64,000 nucleotides of DNA, taken from positions 143,497,723 to 143,561,722 of the forward strand of contig CM035423.1 of assembly GCA_020310875.1 (NCBI GenBank), written 5' to 3'. The stretch is from Ceratopteris richardii (lineage: Eukaryota; Streptophyta; Polypodiopsida; Polypodiales; Pteridaceae). Both the position numbers and the translations under genes were made by a program. The notes beneath the pieces were generated by a model that searched no databases, had not been told where the DNA came from, and was given only the letters and a program-made list of their open reading frames with translations. Shown here in pieces: positions 49,645 to 63,179 of this stretch (its first letter is position 1; every line of letters starts with the position of its first letter).

Positions 49645-51490
49645 CATCTCTCTCTCTCCCTCTTTCTCTCTCTCTGTCTCTCTCTCTCTCTCTCTTATTC
49701 TCTCTCTATCTCTATCTCTATCTATAATAAATAACAAAACAATCACTTAAATTGATGTAATTCTTTTGAATGCTCTCATCAAAGCCCAATTGACATCGTC
49801 TCTTGTCAAATTCCAAAGAATCAATGCCAAAAATCTCTTGCAAAACAAAAGAAAAGAGAAATTCAAAAACCCTAACACTAAAACATGTATATGTGTGTAT
49901 GTGTGTATGTATATGTGATGTGTGTGTATGTGTATGTGCATGTATGCATGTGTGTGTATAGATATGTGAGTGTGTACACATATGTGAGTGTGTATGCATA
50001 TGTGTGTGTGTATGTAATATGCATGTGTGTATGTATGTATGTGTGCGTGTACATGCATATGTGTGTGTATGTATGTATGCATATGCATGTGTGTATGCAC
50101 ATATGTGTGTGTATACATATGTGAGTGTGTATGTAATATGCATGTCTATATGTATGTATGTGTGTGTACATGCATATGTCTGTGTATGTATGTATGCATA
50201 TGCATGTGTATGCACATATGTGTGTGTATACATATGTGAGTGTGTATTTATATGTGTGTGTGTGTGTATGTAATATGCATGTGTGTATGCATGTATGTAT
50301 GTGTGTGTACATGCAAATATGTGTGTATGTATCTCTCCCTTTCTCTCTCTCTCTATCTCACTCTATATCAATCGAAAACAAAACAAATCACTTACATTGA
50401 TGTAATTGTTTAAAGCGTTGTCGTCAAAGTCCACTTAATGTTTTCCTTCCTCGAATTCCAAAGAACTGATGCCAAAAATCTCCTGCAAAACAAAAGAAAA
50501 GAGAAATTCATAAACCCTAAGCCTAAAACCCTAACCCTAAAACATGTATATGTGTGTATGTGCGTATGTATATGTGATGTGTGTGTATGTGTATGTGCAT
50601 GTATGCATGTGTGTGTATACATATGTGAGTGTGTATACATATGTGACTGTGTATATATATGTGTGTGTGTGTGTATGTAATATGCATGTGTGTATGTATG
50701 TATGTGTGTGTGTACATGCATATGTGTGTGTATGTATGTACGCATATGCATGTGTGTATGCACATATGTGTGTGTATACATATGTGAGTGTGTACGTAAT
50801 ATGCATGTGTGTATGTATGTATGTGTCTGTGTACATGCAAATATGTGTGTATGTATGTATGCATATGCATGTGTGTATGTATACATGTGTGTGTGTACAC
50901 GTGTGTATGTATATGTGTGTATACATGTATGTATGTATGTGAGTATGAGAATGAATATGTGTGTGTATGTATATGCATGTGTGTATCTAATATGCATGTG
51001 TGTATGTAATATGCATGTTTGTATATAATATGCATGTATGTATGTATATGTGTGTATGCATGTGAGTATCTAATATGTATATGTATGTATATGCATGTGT
51101 GTATGTAATATGTATGTGAGTGTATATGTAATATGCATGTGTGTATGTAATATGTATGTGAGTATGTGTATGCATATGTTGTGTATGTATGTATGCATCT
51201 CTCTCTCTATCTCATTCTCTTTCTATTTCATCTCTCTCTCTATCTTTCTCTTTCATCTCTCTCTCTTTCTTTCTCTCTCTCTCTCTCTCTTTATGTTTCT
51301 CTAGATCTCTCCCTTTCTTTCATCTCTCTCTCTATCTCGCTCTATCTCAATCGAAAACAAAACAATCACTTACATCGATGTAATTGTTTGGAGCGTTGTC
51401 ATCAAGGTCCACTTAATGTTGCCCTTCGTCAAATTCCAAAGATTTGATGCCAAAAAGCTCCTGCAAAACAAAAGAGAAGAGAAATTAGAA
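49311..51490 (-). repeat. Three tandem units each holding an exon-like segment
   Basis: Units of about 0.55, 0.65 and 0.98 kb, each made of a CCCTAA-like strip, a TG/GTAT array, a CT tract and a roughly 120-bp conserved segment: 49744-49862, 50392-50510 and 51366-51488. On the minus strand each conserved segment follows TTTGCAG and reads QEIFGIDSLEFDK, QEIFGISSLEFEE or QELFGIKSLEFDE. An acceptor-like start and a protein-like frame suggest a captured host exon. Downstream parts of copies 2 and 3 have stops. The source gene is not recognised. Confidence 0.65.
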
Positions 51491-51770
51491 AAGGGAAAAC
51501 ACAAAGAAAGAGCAAGGGTGCTACAGTATGTGCAATTCTTACCAAAATTTCAGATCTAGAGAAACAGAGATATAGAGAAAGAGAGAGAGAGAGAGACAGA
51601 GAGAGAGAGAGAGAAAGAGAGAGAAAGAGAGAAAGAGAGAAAGAGAGAGATGTGTGTACACAATAGGTTCGGAATGTAGTTCGCGCACGCGAACTCGACA
51701 GTAGCAAAATTTGGTTCAAAATGCAAGCAGATGTCAAAGTTTTGTTCTCAAGCCCGGTTAAAAGTTGCCT
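51491..51770. other. Right interior of non-autonomous CACTA element
   Basis: GA tract (51570-51650) and a GC-richer strip with GCGCGAACT (51675-51700). It resembles the arrangement of GA tract plus subterminal region in the other CACTA elements. I see no gene. Confidence 0.6.
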
Positions 51771-52015
51771 CGGTATAAGCATCAGTATGAGCATCAGTAT
51801 GAGCATCGGTATAAGCATCGGTGTAAGTGTCGGTATAAGCGTTGGTGACTTATAGTAAAGTATCGATGCCTATACCGGCGCTCATACCAATGCCGTGTAT
51901 ACCGACGATTAAATGACCGTCGGTATTGCATCCGTAGTTTTTCAAGCATTTTCAACGGTCATACCCACGCCGAGGGGTGACGGTCGGTATGGGCAACGTC
52001 CGTATGCCCCTCATA
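51771..52015. promoter_or_regulatory. Right subterminal repeats, GCGTCGGTATA type
   Basis: Variants of GCATCGGTATAAGC, TATACCGACG and CCGTCGGTATTG on both strands, ending ACGGTCGGTATGGG. Some have decayed to GCATCAGTATGAGC, a CpG-loss pattern. Confidence 0.8.
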
Positions 52016-52028
52016 TGTTGTAGTGCTC

Positions 52029-53810
52029 CTAGGTAGTGATAGTTTAGGAAGCACAAATGTACACTCACACACACATACATACATAGATTTAGACACACAT
52101 GTACACATGCATACACATACACATATACACACATAGACACATGCACATATACACATAGACACACACACACATACACACACATACACACATAGATACACAT
52201 ACATACACACATAGACATACACAAACACATACACACCCACATACGCACATAGACACATACACACACATACACAGATTTACACACACATACACACACACAC
52301 ACATATACACACATAGACACATACACACATTTACAACACACAAATACACACATAGACACATAGACACACACACACACATAGATAGACACAAATAGAAACA
52401 CAAATACACACATAGACATGAATGTATATACACACATACACATACACATAAACACATAGACACACACACACACATAGACACACACACACACACACACACA
52501 CATACACACACATAGACACATACACACACATATATGCATACACACACACACACGTAGAGAGACATACACACACATAGACACATACATGCATACATATGCA
52601 TACATAATGCATATGCATATGCATACATACACATTTCCATGCATACATATGCATTCATGATGCACATGTATATGCATACAGACATGCTTACATGCATATG
52701 CACACATACACACGTACACACATCGAGACATACACATACATACACACACATACACACACATACACACACATATACACACAAATTTACACACGCACATACA
52801 CATGCATACACACACATAGACACATACACACATAGACACACACACAAACACACACACATATACAAACACACATACACACATAGACACATACACATTACAC
52901 ACACAGACACAAAGATACACACACACACATAGACACATACAAAGTTACACACACACAAATACACACACACACACATAAACACATAGACACATACACACTT
53001 ACACACACACATACACACATCCACACACATTTACATGCACACATACACATGCATATAGACACATATATACAGATACACATGTATATACACAAATAGACAC
53101 ATACATACACAGACATACACACACACATACACACACATACACACACATACACACATAGACACACATAGACACACACACACATATACACACACACATACAC
53201 ACACATGGACACATACACACACATATATGCATAGACACACACATAGAGACATACACACTCATATATGCATACACACACATAGACATAGAGACACAAATAC
53301 ACATACATGCATACATATGCATCCATAATGCATATGCATATGCATACATACATACTTACATGCATACACACACATACACACATGCATACATTTGCATACA
53401 TAATGCACATGCATATGCATACATACATGCTTACATGCATACACACACTCACATATCCACCTACATACACATACACAAACATATATGTACTTACATATAC
53501 ATACACTCATATAGATACACACATATATACACATCCATATACACATATGCATGCATACACACATACACATGCATACACATACATATACACACACATACAT
53601 ATACATACATATACGTATATGCATATCAGGTCACATGCATACCTTCCCACAAACATACACACATACATACACATGCATATATATCTACGCATGCATACAC
53701 ATTGCACACATACACATGCATATGCATACACATATACATATACATACACATACATATACACACATACATATACATGCATACATATATACAAGTACATATA
53801 TTGATTTCTA
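52029..53810. repeat. CA/CATA microsatellite leader, unit 4
   Basis: Unit 4 resumes with CCTAGGTAGTGATAG and a CA/CATA array of about 1.8 kb, much shorter than in units 2 and 3, leading to the MDPS copy. Confidence 0.95.
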
Positions 53811-53839
53811 ACCCATTTTGTTTTATATGTACAAGTATC

Positions 53840-54463
53840 ATGGATCCTAGTAGAGAGAGAAATGCAAAACTCACTCTCATAAAAAGTCTTATGAGATCAA
53901 GAGTTCTGCCTGATACTTTCGGGATCATCATGCATGAGTACTCAGAGATGCCTGATGATGAGCTGGATTTAACGATCTAGAGGCTTACCCAGTGATCAGA
54001 GGAGGGCTGTTCTGTGGCTCCACATGCAAGAAGATAGCTATCTGTTCATAGGTATGTTTCTTTTTCACAATTTTTTAATGATATCATAAAATCTATTTTT
54101 ATTTATTCAAGACACATATACCACCTCCAGATCATGAGAGGAGAGCAGAGGTGCCTATCAGGACATGCATAGGCACCTTAGGGCTAGAGTGCGATATAGA
54201 GCTAGAGGGGAATATAGTGAATATAGGGAATGGATTGGAGTTCAAGAGAAGAATGCGAGCATTATGCGACTCTTACCTGTACCTTGCCCACTTGCAGTGG
54301 AAGTAAATATGAGTTTGACATATAAATTGAAATAAATATCTTATGTATGAGAGGGATAAGAAATACATAGTTAACTTGAGATAGATTTTGGGATTGAATG
54401 GTCACATAAGTGGTGTCTAAAAGAGATGCAAACACTTATAGCTCATCGTCGTGATAATGCATG
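53840..54463 (+). pseudogene. MDPS gene copy, unit 4 (broken, exon 3 truncated)
   Basis: Exon 1 is 53840-54051, exon 2 is 54112-54302, and a remnant of exon 3 is about 54345-54463. It has the shared TAG after DELDLTI. It keeps the six bases CATGCA after GCTCCA that the intact element also has (GATCCACATGCAGG) but units 1-3 lack. Intron 2 and the start of exon 3 are deleted. This makes unit 4 the outgroup to units 1-3. Confidence 0.6.
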
Positions 54464-54489
54464 GTACACATTGCTTTTATGTATATATG

Positions 54490-55115
<626 letters not shown>

Positions 55116-55445
55116 ACATATCCTAATTCAAAACCCCTATTATAAATATTCTAATTCAAAAACCCTATTTAAAAAACCCTAATTTAAAAGCGCTTATTTT
55201 GAGATTAGGATTTTATAGAACCCAATTTAGAAACTCTAATTAAGCCTTTTAGCTATATGATTGAAGTATATGTACACATTGCATCTATTCCTCCAACCAC
55301 CTACTAGAGAGATGTCTCTCCTCCCAACCTTATGCCTCTATATATAGCTACTCGAATCAACGAGTATCATAATATATATAAAGATACATAAACATCATGT
55401 CGATACAGATACATAAATATAAAATGGAGTAGATACATTATGCAT
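55116..55445. other. Shared spacer, unit 4, with empty CACTA target site
   Basis: TAT at 55439-55441 followed by GCATCACAC: a third uninterrupted copy of the site occupied in unit 2. No gene seen. Confidence 0.75.
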
Positions 55446-55775
55446 CACACATACATGTCTATATGCACACATGTATACATATACATGCATACATATTTAC
55501 ATATACACATTTACACATAGACACATATACATATATACATGTACACATCACATATACATGCCTACATGCACACATGTATACTTATACATACATACATAAT
55601 TATAAACACACTTGCATATATTACAGAAATGCATATTCATATATACACATGTGCATACTAACACGTGTATACATATATCACACACATACATATACATGAA
55701 ACATATATATGTGCATACTAACACATGTATACATATAATACACATAAATACACACACATGTGCATACATACATGA
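55446..55775. repeat. CATA microsatellite, unit 4
   Basis: As at 2386-2722. Confidence 0.9.
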
Positions 55776-58700
55776 CAAAAGTTTTCTCCTCGACGATAAA
55801 GCTATATAAAAAATAATTAGGCATACCCCCGAGCTTCATGTTCTAACTTAAAAGAACATGATTTCATCTCTCTAGTAGGATTCATCGATATTCTAGTTGA
55901 ATAAAGAAGAATCTTTTATTTGATATCCATTCAAATGATTCAAGTTCTTGATCGATAGCTAGAATATGATTTACTATACAATCTACTCATATGTTTTCAT
56001 TATTGCCATCATTTTGGTAAGACATCAATATAGTCTCATCTTCTATCCTTATTGATTTCATTTATTTCTTCTATTGTTAAATCTGTGTTCTCATGAATGA
56101 TATAATCCAGTGATGGATTAATGTCAATTTTTGGTAATTCCTCTTCATCATCAGTACAATCAGCATGTAGAGTATTATCCTCCTCATCAAAAAGATTAGT
56201 ATCATTATCATGTATAATAATTCTAATTTCTCTTTCAGATGTTGATGTATCAGTATCTAATGGTGAATCATCAAGAGGACTTTCATCGATCTCTCTAACA
56301 ATAAATTGCTCAAAGAATGACCTACCTCTAGGTTGAGCATGAATGGCTTGCCACCAAGGATGAGCATCAGGGTCTTTATAAAATAATGCTTGTTCAATAT
56401 GCCTAGGAAGAATATATGGTTCTCTAGTAGATTGCATTACCTTGGAAGAATCGATTGCTCAAAACCTAGATAGTTCCTTTGTCAATGTGGAATTACTACC
56501 TTTATACTCGGCTCAAAACCAGTCAACATTCAAAATGACCTATCAAAATATTTTAAAAACAAAAAACCATTATTAGGTGCTTAAAAAAATAATAAACAAT
56601 ATCATAAAAGATATAAACTTTTTCCTACATGTTTGAATGTACAAAATGATATTCTGTAGGTACCAACAATAGTTCCTACATAACTTAGTTCGCCATATAT
56701 AAGGTTCATGTCTTTTGAACTAGCATGTGATAGTTGCTTGAAAGAAGCAACAATACTAGAATCCTCTCTTTTACTTAAAGAATCAATAGCTTTGATTCTA
56801 ATATGATGTCCAAAAGCCCACATATTAAAGAACATTCGAGCCTACAAAAGAAATTAAATTATTAAAGAGAAACTAATATACATATATGAAAAAACAAAGT
56901 ATTATTAAAATAAAATTACCTTTCTTTCACAACCTATAATTAACTCTCTCTGCTCATCTGAGATTTCTTCATTATTTCGATTGGCACGTTGCAAACGAGT
57001 ATATAGCCAACCATGAAAGAAGATATATTTGTAATCTCATTATTATTGAGATTACGTCTATATCTTTTGTTTCTCTGTCTTTTACTTCAGAGATTTTGAA
57101 GTTCTTGTTCGTACTCACTAAGGAATGCTTGCATGCATTCCCTATTATATGCTAAAAAAGTATAAACATCATTTTTTTCTTGAAATGTAAATAAAAATAG
57201 AACTCCCTTACCTAATAATAACTTGTTTGTTATTTTTGAAGAAGATTTGTTGGTCCATACATGCACTCTTCAAGCATCCAACCCTTTGCCATACTCACTA
57301 ACATAGTACATGCACTCTTCAAGCATCCAACCCTTTGCCATAGATCGTTCTGGTTTCACTCTTTGCTGCACATAACCTTTTAATATTCCCATAAATCGCT
57401 CGACCCAAAACATCCATCAAGTGTTGACAACACCTGCAATCTCTATTTCATCTACAAGATGGATTAATAGATAAACCTGAATATCTAAAAATGAAGTAGG
57501 AAGCTCTTTCTCCATCAAAGATAGTAGCTCTTTGCATTCACATTTCTTTTTTGGGATCGAGTCTTTTTCAATCTCTTTTGATGTAATCCACCTGTATATA
57601 TCATTAAAAAATTATAAAGAAGTTAAATAAAAAATTAAAGATATCAAATATTCATATATATTAAATATAAAAGTATCATAATTACATTATAAACAATCCA
57701 AGATGATAGATCACATGTTGTACCCCTTTCGTTGTACATCCATTGATAACCAAAGGTAAAATATGTTTCAAAAAATTATGCTAATCATGGGTCTTTAACC
57801 CATATAAGCTCTTATCATCCATAGTAAACATGTTCTGGAAAGATGCTCCATACCCTATAGGATTCTGAATAAATTGAATCCTATTGTTGATAGTCTATAT
57901 CTCTTTTGTCGTAAGTACCCAAGGAGTAGGTGCATAAGTCTTTTCCTGTCGATGTCTATCAAAAACTGGCCATAACTTTGGTTTTGAGTTTTGATCCTTC
58001 AAATCATTCCTTGATGCTATGGTATCTTTTAGTCCAAGAAGATTTTGCCATAATGAATAACCAATATTCTTGAATATATGCATACGATCAAGAAGATGAC
58101 ATACTTTTAACTCTTTCCAACACTCCAAAGAATACCATATTGATATATTCTCTACAAGTTCCAATTTTCCTTTACCTCTCTTCATAGTCTCATTATCTTC
58201 ATCATCATTTGAGATTTCTGGTTCTCAATGTATCAAAGTTCCATCTATCCATTTTTAATACCGATCCATAGGCATCATAGGTTTTGCACACTGACCTGTT
58301 TCAAGCTTTCCATTAAAATGTATCGCTACTCTTTTAGATCTTAATGGATGATCATCAGGCATGAATCATCGATGTCAAAGATAACTATTTTTGTTTAGAT
58401 TCTCAATCACCACAATATGGACAAGCTTTATAATCCTTAGTAGCTATTCTTGCATCATGAAAACAATAAAATATAACTAGATTAACTCACATTTATTTGT
58501 ATGCATATTGAGTAAAAAAAGTCCATCAATATCTGAACAAACACCATATCCTGGAAAATTGTGAATAGTCCAAGCCACAATACCACGAACCATAATATAT
58601 TTTTCATTGATTCTTTTCGATACATCAATGACATTAATACCTCTCCATAACGCTTTGAGATTGTCAATGAGAGAAGCAAGATATATATTGATATCTTTAA

Positions 58701-59314
58701 CATGTCTTTCTCTTGGGAGTAAAGGTGAAAGCATTAAATGTTCCTTTTTAATGCTAAGATATGGTGGAAGATTGTAGTTTATGACTACCACTGACCATGT
58801 TAAGCATTTACTGGATTTCATGGAGAATGGATTAACCCCGTCTAATGCAACTCTTAACTTTAGATTCTGTGGATTTTGTGCAAAATCAAGCCATGTAGAA
58901 TCACTATGCTGAAAATCAACACTATCATGAGGAATTTTGATTATTCCATCAGTACTTTTATGATCATGTCCCCATGTCAAAAGCTTTGATAATTCGGGGC
59001 TTTGAAAGATATGTCTAATCCATGGAGCCATTGGAAAATGTCTCAATACCTTTTTTGGGATTTTACCTTCTTCGTTCTTATATCGAGGAGATAGACATTT
59101 TGGACATGTCAAAGAGTCTGCATATTCACCTCTATATAAAATACAATCGTTAGGACATGCATGTATACATTGATAATCTATACCAAGATTGTTGATTATC
59201 TTCTTCATTTCATCATGTGAGGTAGGAAGAATATTCTGGCTTGTAAAAACTTTTTAGATAACAACCTGTAAGTTCATGAAAAAAGGACATATTAATAAGA
59301 AAATAAATAAATAA

Positions 59315-59329
<15 letters not shown>

Positions 59330-59408
<79 letters not shown>

Positions 59409-59680
59409 TTATATATGCATATAATTTTGAATATGTGTATGCTTATGTGTATGTGTATGTGGATGTGTATATGCATGTGCATGCATATACATATGTGTAT
59501 GTGTATGCATATGTATGTGTGTATATGTATGTGTGTATATGTGTTTTATATGTGTTTATGTATGTATAGATGTGTATGTTCATGTGTATGCATATATGTA
59601 TGTGTATGTGTGTATATATGTGTATAAATGTATATGTATGTATGTATGAATGTGTATGTATGTATGCATTTGTAGCTGTG
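59330..59680. repeat. (TA)n and TATG microsatellite in transposase intron, unit 4
   Basis: (CA)n then (TA)n at 59329-59404, then GTATATGTGTATG repeats to about 59660, in the intron before the TNP2 core exon. The intact element has only a short TA strip there (25940-25985). Confidence 0.93.
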
Positions 59681-59837
59681 TATATTTGCTTTCGTTTTTA
59701 ATTTTCTTTTTGTTTATTGTGGTTTGCAGACTTTCATATAGATATCTAGACGACTGAACTGTTTGGCTATCTCCCATTATATAGTCAATCTATTATGTGC
59801 ATTGGTAACTAAGAGTTACATATTTCTTTACAAGGAT

Positions 59838-60130
59838 TAAGTATCAATTAACTATGAAGGTATTAGGTTGTTTGGAAAATAAGACAAGCAAATTTATCTC
59901 GAAGATTTTGGCATATGAATGAATAGTTTTAAAGTATGGGTGGACAGAAAGTGTTCATTCAATGGAAGTTCTTGTTCTTACCTTAGCTAAGGTAAAACCA
60001 AAAACCTGCACTGATTGAACACTTTTTGTCTACCCATCCTTTAAATTATTCTTCCATCCTTCAAAATCTTTGAGATAAATTACCTCTCCTACTTTTCAAA
60101 AGGCTTAATACCTCTATTGCTAACTCATGC
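59838..60130. repeat. Foldback in transposase intron, unit 4
   Basis: Imperfect inverted repeat, arms of about 59838-59990 and 60000-60130, around the inner palindrome ACCTTAGCTAAGGT. Paired strips include GGTGGACAGAAAGTGTTCA with GAACACTTTTTGTCTACCC. It is in the same intron as the 25987-26664 foldback but unrelated in sequence. Confidence 0.8.
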
Positions 60131-60348
60131 TCAATATTTGTATGAAAAATTCATAAAAGAGTTAGTAGTGCATGTATTATGTCGAGTGGAATAGGAGAAG
60201 CAGATGTGTCAGGAAGAAGCAATTCCAAAGGCTAGATGGACAAAATATCTTCATTCGATACAGGTATGTATAATTTGACTTTAGTCTCATAGCATGTGAA
60301 TGCACGTATATGTGTGTATACATTCATGTATATATATGTATATATTTA

Positions 60349-60385
<37 letters not shown>

Positions 60386-60891
60386 TATACCTTAATAGTG
60401 CCAAAACAGATACATTACTCCATCCATAAGGATTTTCAAGATTGAGAATAAGTAAGCTTGCACTTAGTCGTGTAAGAAGACTTCCTTCATATACATGCTT
60501 TAGACATTCCTCTCAAAGATGTTTTTCATTTCTATAACTATCAATGCTCTCACTGTCATTTTGATACCAATCCTCAATAAAATCTAACATGCCATCATCT
60601 TCATCATTGTCACACAAATCTTGTACTTTATGTTCTTTTGAATATAGGTGTTTCAACCTTGCATATTCCACAGGATCACTTTTGTGTAGCCTCCTCATAG
60701 AAGCTTCTGATAAATGAGGTCTTACTGGCAATTGTGAATGGTGTGGAGGAATATCATCAACAACATACATTGGAATCTAAACACATGAATAAAATCATTA
60801 ATATTCCATAAATGAATAAATATTAAACTTTAAACATAAAATTAAATATATATAACTTATTAAATATGGATAGAAAATTTTCATTCTCTCT

Positions 60892-61670
60892 CTAGCTAAA
60901 AGGTGCTCTTGGAGGTCTACGCCATCCATAATTCATTAATAATTCATCACTAGCATGTAATGTAGTAATAGCATTGAAAACTATGTTTCTTGATGCATCT
61001 CTACTCATGTATGGTGATTCATGACTATTTTCACGCTCCTCAAATGGGCAATTAGTCCTTGAACTACTATGTAACCCTCGACCACTATTTGTTAACCTTG
61101 CTATATTTCCATGCGTGTAAGGTCTTCCAGCAATATATAACCTTTCATTTTCTACATGTGAAATCCTTGTACTAGTAAGGGATGCTCCATTCAAGCATAT
61201 TTCATAAGTACTCATGCTTTGAACATAATGTGCAAGTCAATGCCAATCTCCCCATCCATATATAGGACCACAAAAGGACATAAGAGTGACTTCAGAGTCC
61301 AGATGCACATACAAATCCTCTACAATAAAGACACCATGACCAACATTACTAATAGTGGATGGAGCAATCATATAGCGATTACCCCAAAAGTTAAAAACCT
61401 CTCCATCTAAAGGAAGTGGTCCTCTATTCCATCCTCCATATCTTCTTCTATCATATGTTTATACGAAAAAACGATGACGAGCTGGCAATGGATAATCCCC
61501 AACCATTTCAGTCTCTAAAATAGGAGTTAGAGGATTTCTAGAAACCTTTTCTTATAATTGATGAACAACAATTATATGAAGTGTACAATGTATATTAACA
61601 TTATGAGTATGAGAATTATCATCATCATCATCATCATCATCGAACAATTATTCTTGTATATCAACAGTAA
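60892..61670 (-). pseudogene. SET-domain exon, unit 4 (decayed)
   Basis: Aligns along its length with the SET exon at 27221-27973. The C-terminal half stays open (61215-60892) with RTNCPFEERENSHESPYMSR and LHASDELLMNYGWRR, ending PRAPFS then stop as in the intact copy. Upstream, CGA has become TGA at the R of WGDWHRL (near 61236), and further changes follow. The position in the gene (before the RPHLSEAS exon) is unchanged. Confidence 0.82.
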
Positions 61671-61734
61671 TTTGATTTTGTATATGTTTTCTAAATAAAA
61701 TAATGACATTAATTTACAGAAAAAATACATACCC

Positions 61735-62075
61735 AAGCATTATCATGTTGGCTTTGCATGCTCAAAAGTACCATACTCTACCTCATGTTCAATACATTCC
61801 AACCGTGGTCTTCAATACGTGCCATAGAAAGAGTTACACCAACATATAATATGCTCTTGATAGTCAAATTCATCATAATTCCTATCGGAGGACACATGTG
61901 AAGTGGTTGCATGGGTAGGAGCTGGTGGAGTGCCCTATGATTGATCAGAATCTGATTATAAGAAGAAAAAAAAATATATCAGTTATTTATCTATCAAATA
62001 TTTGATAGTATATAGTCCTTGCATGATTAGGAGAGGGTGGTGGAGTTCTGTCTAATTGATTTGAATCTACAAATA
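61735..62075 (-). pseudogene. Transposase N-terminal exons, unit 4 (decayed)
   Basis: Corresponds to exons 28053-28279 and 28364-28423. It retains the codons for the C..C region and HEVEYGTFEHA, but has a deletion after the histidine region and stops. The repeated acidic/Pro motif (DQS..TPPP) is recognisable in both exons. Confidence 0.7.
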
Positions 62076-62099
62076 ATCGTTTTAGATATTAGTAATCTG

Positions 62100-62200
62100 A
62101 TTATTTACATACAAAAACAATCACATATACATATTTACAGTGTGTATGTGTATGTGCATGTATATATGTGTATGTATTCTGATTCTTTTTTTCTATTTGA
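62100..62200. repeat. Short CATA/TATG strip between divergent genes, unit 4
   Basis: Much reduced version of the 28480-28775 microsatellite of the intact element. Confidence 0.8.
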
Positions 62201-62227
62201 GATTAGAATAACAGGAGATATTTTATG

Positions 62228-62917
62228 GTAGAAAAAAATAAGAGGCGACCTAACATACCACCTGAGATATGGCACTTTTTTTGTAGATAGCAACATCTTC
62301 AGGAGTCATTTCCTCAGTAGAAGGCATAGAAAAATTAATAGTTTATATTTATAATTCTCATATATTTTATTACTTTTTTACATTTAATTTATGTATTTCT
62401 TTTCTCCTAAATAAATAGGTTGCCGCAAAGAAGAGAGTTGAGGCGGGCCACACATTGCACTTAGGCCAAATGGGCCATCAAGGTTTTGTAGCTAAATTTG
62501 TAAGTATATGTGTTATTGTAAGTATATTTTTTATTTTCATTAAAACGCAAGAAACTAATCTTTTTTATTTTTTTCAATGCAACAAAAGGACTATGGTCGA
62601 TATCCTACAAAACATGAGATTGAGTATGCTACACATTTCGGATATCGGCGTTTGAGTGAGTATATGCGAGATCATTCAGATGAATTTCTCAGTATTATTA
62701 AATTTTATTTAATTATTTTTTTTTATGGATGTTTTAATTGTTTTATTTATTTATGTTTGTTATATGTAATACAAGAGTATTATGGAGAGGCAGATATGGA
62801 TGAGGTGGAGAGAGAGACATAAGAGGGATGATCTCCATCGTCATAGGGTGCTCACACAGATACATTAGATCATGCAGATGATCCTGATGATGAGGATGAG
62901 GATGATGATGATGATTA
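62228..62917 (+). pseudogene. TNPA-like gene, unit 4 (splice sites lost)
   Basis: Exons match 28836-29528: KKRVEAGHTLHLGQMGHQGF (62419-62499), KDYGRYPTKHEIEYATHFG (from 62582) and EYYGEADMDEVERET (from 62775). The acceptor before the second exon is CAA instead of CAG, the next donor is CTCAGT instead of GTGAGT, and the last acceptor is also CAA. A TAA follows ERET. The upstream exon has TAG inside. It is non-functional. Confidence 0.82.
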
Positions 62918-62941
62918 GGATTCTTGATTATGACATTGGAT

Positions 62942-63041
<100 letters not shown>

Positions 63042-63179
63042 CATTTTAGTTATGTTTCAAATTATGTCTATGGTATTAAGTAATGAAAAGTCTTGTTCTA
63101 TTGATTTTTATTATTGTTTATATTAAGCATGTGTTTTATTACTCTAATTATATAATTCATTCATATTTATGTGTGCTTG

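Larger units (their letters stand above)
56010..60776 (-). pseudogene. TNP2-type transposase, unit 4 (full exon set, decayed)
   Basis: Exons corresponding one-to-one to the intact gene: about 60776-60391 (same 386-nt length, RPHLSEASMRRLHK), 59265-58530 (ACPNDCILY, CPKC, VALDGVNPFSM), 58450-57690 (HLLDRMHIFKNIGYSLW, where D of DPMH is followed by R), 57590-56930 (DUF4218 part, frameshifts and stops), 56842-56630 and 56530-56036 (EPYILPRHIEQALFYK). The DUF4218 exon contains a local direct duplication of CACTCTTCAAGCATCCAACC (57262-57343). The changed DPMH motif and broken exons make it non-functional. Confidence 0.85.
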
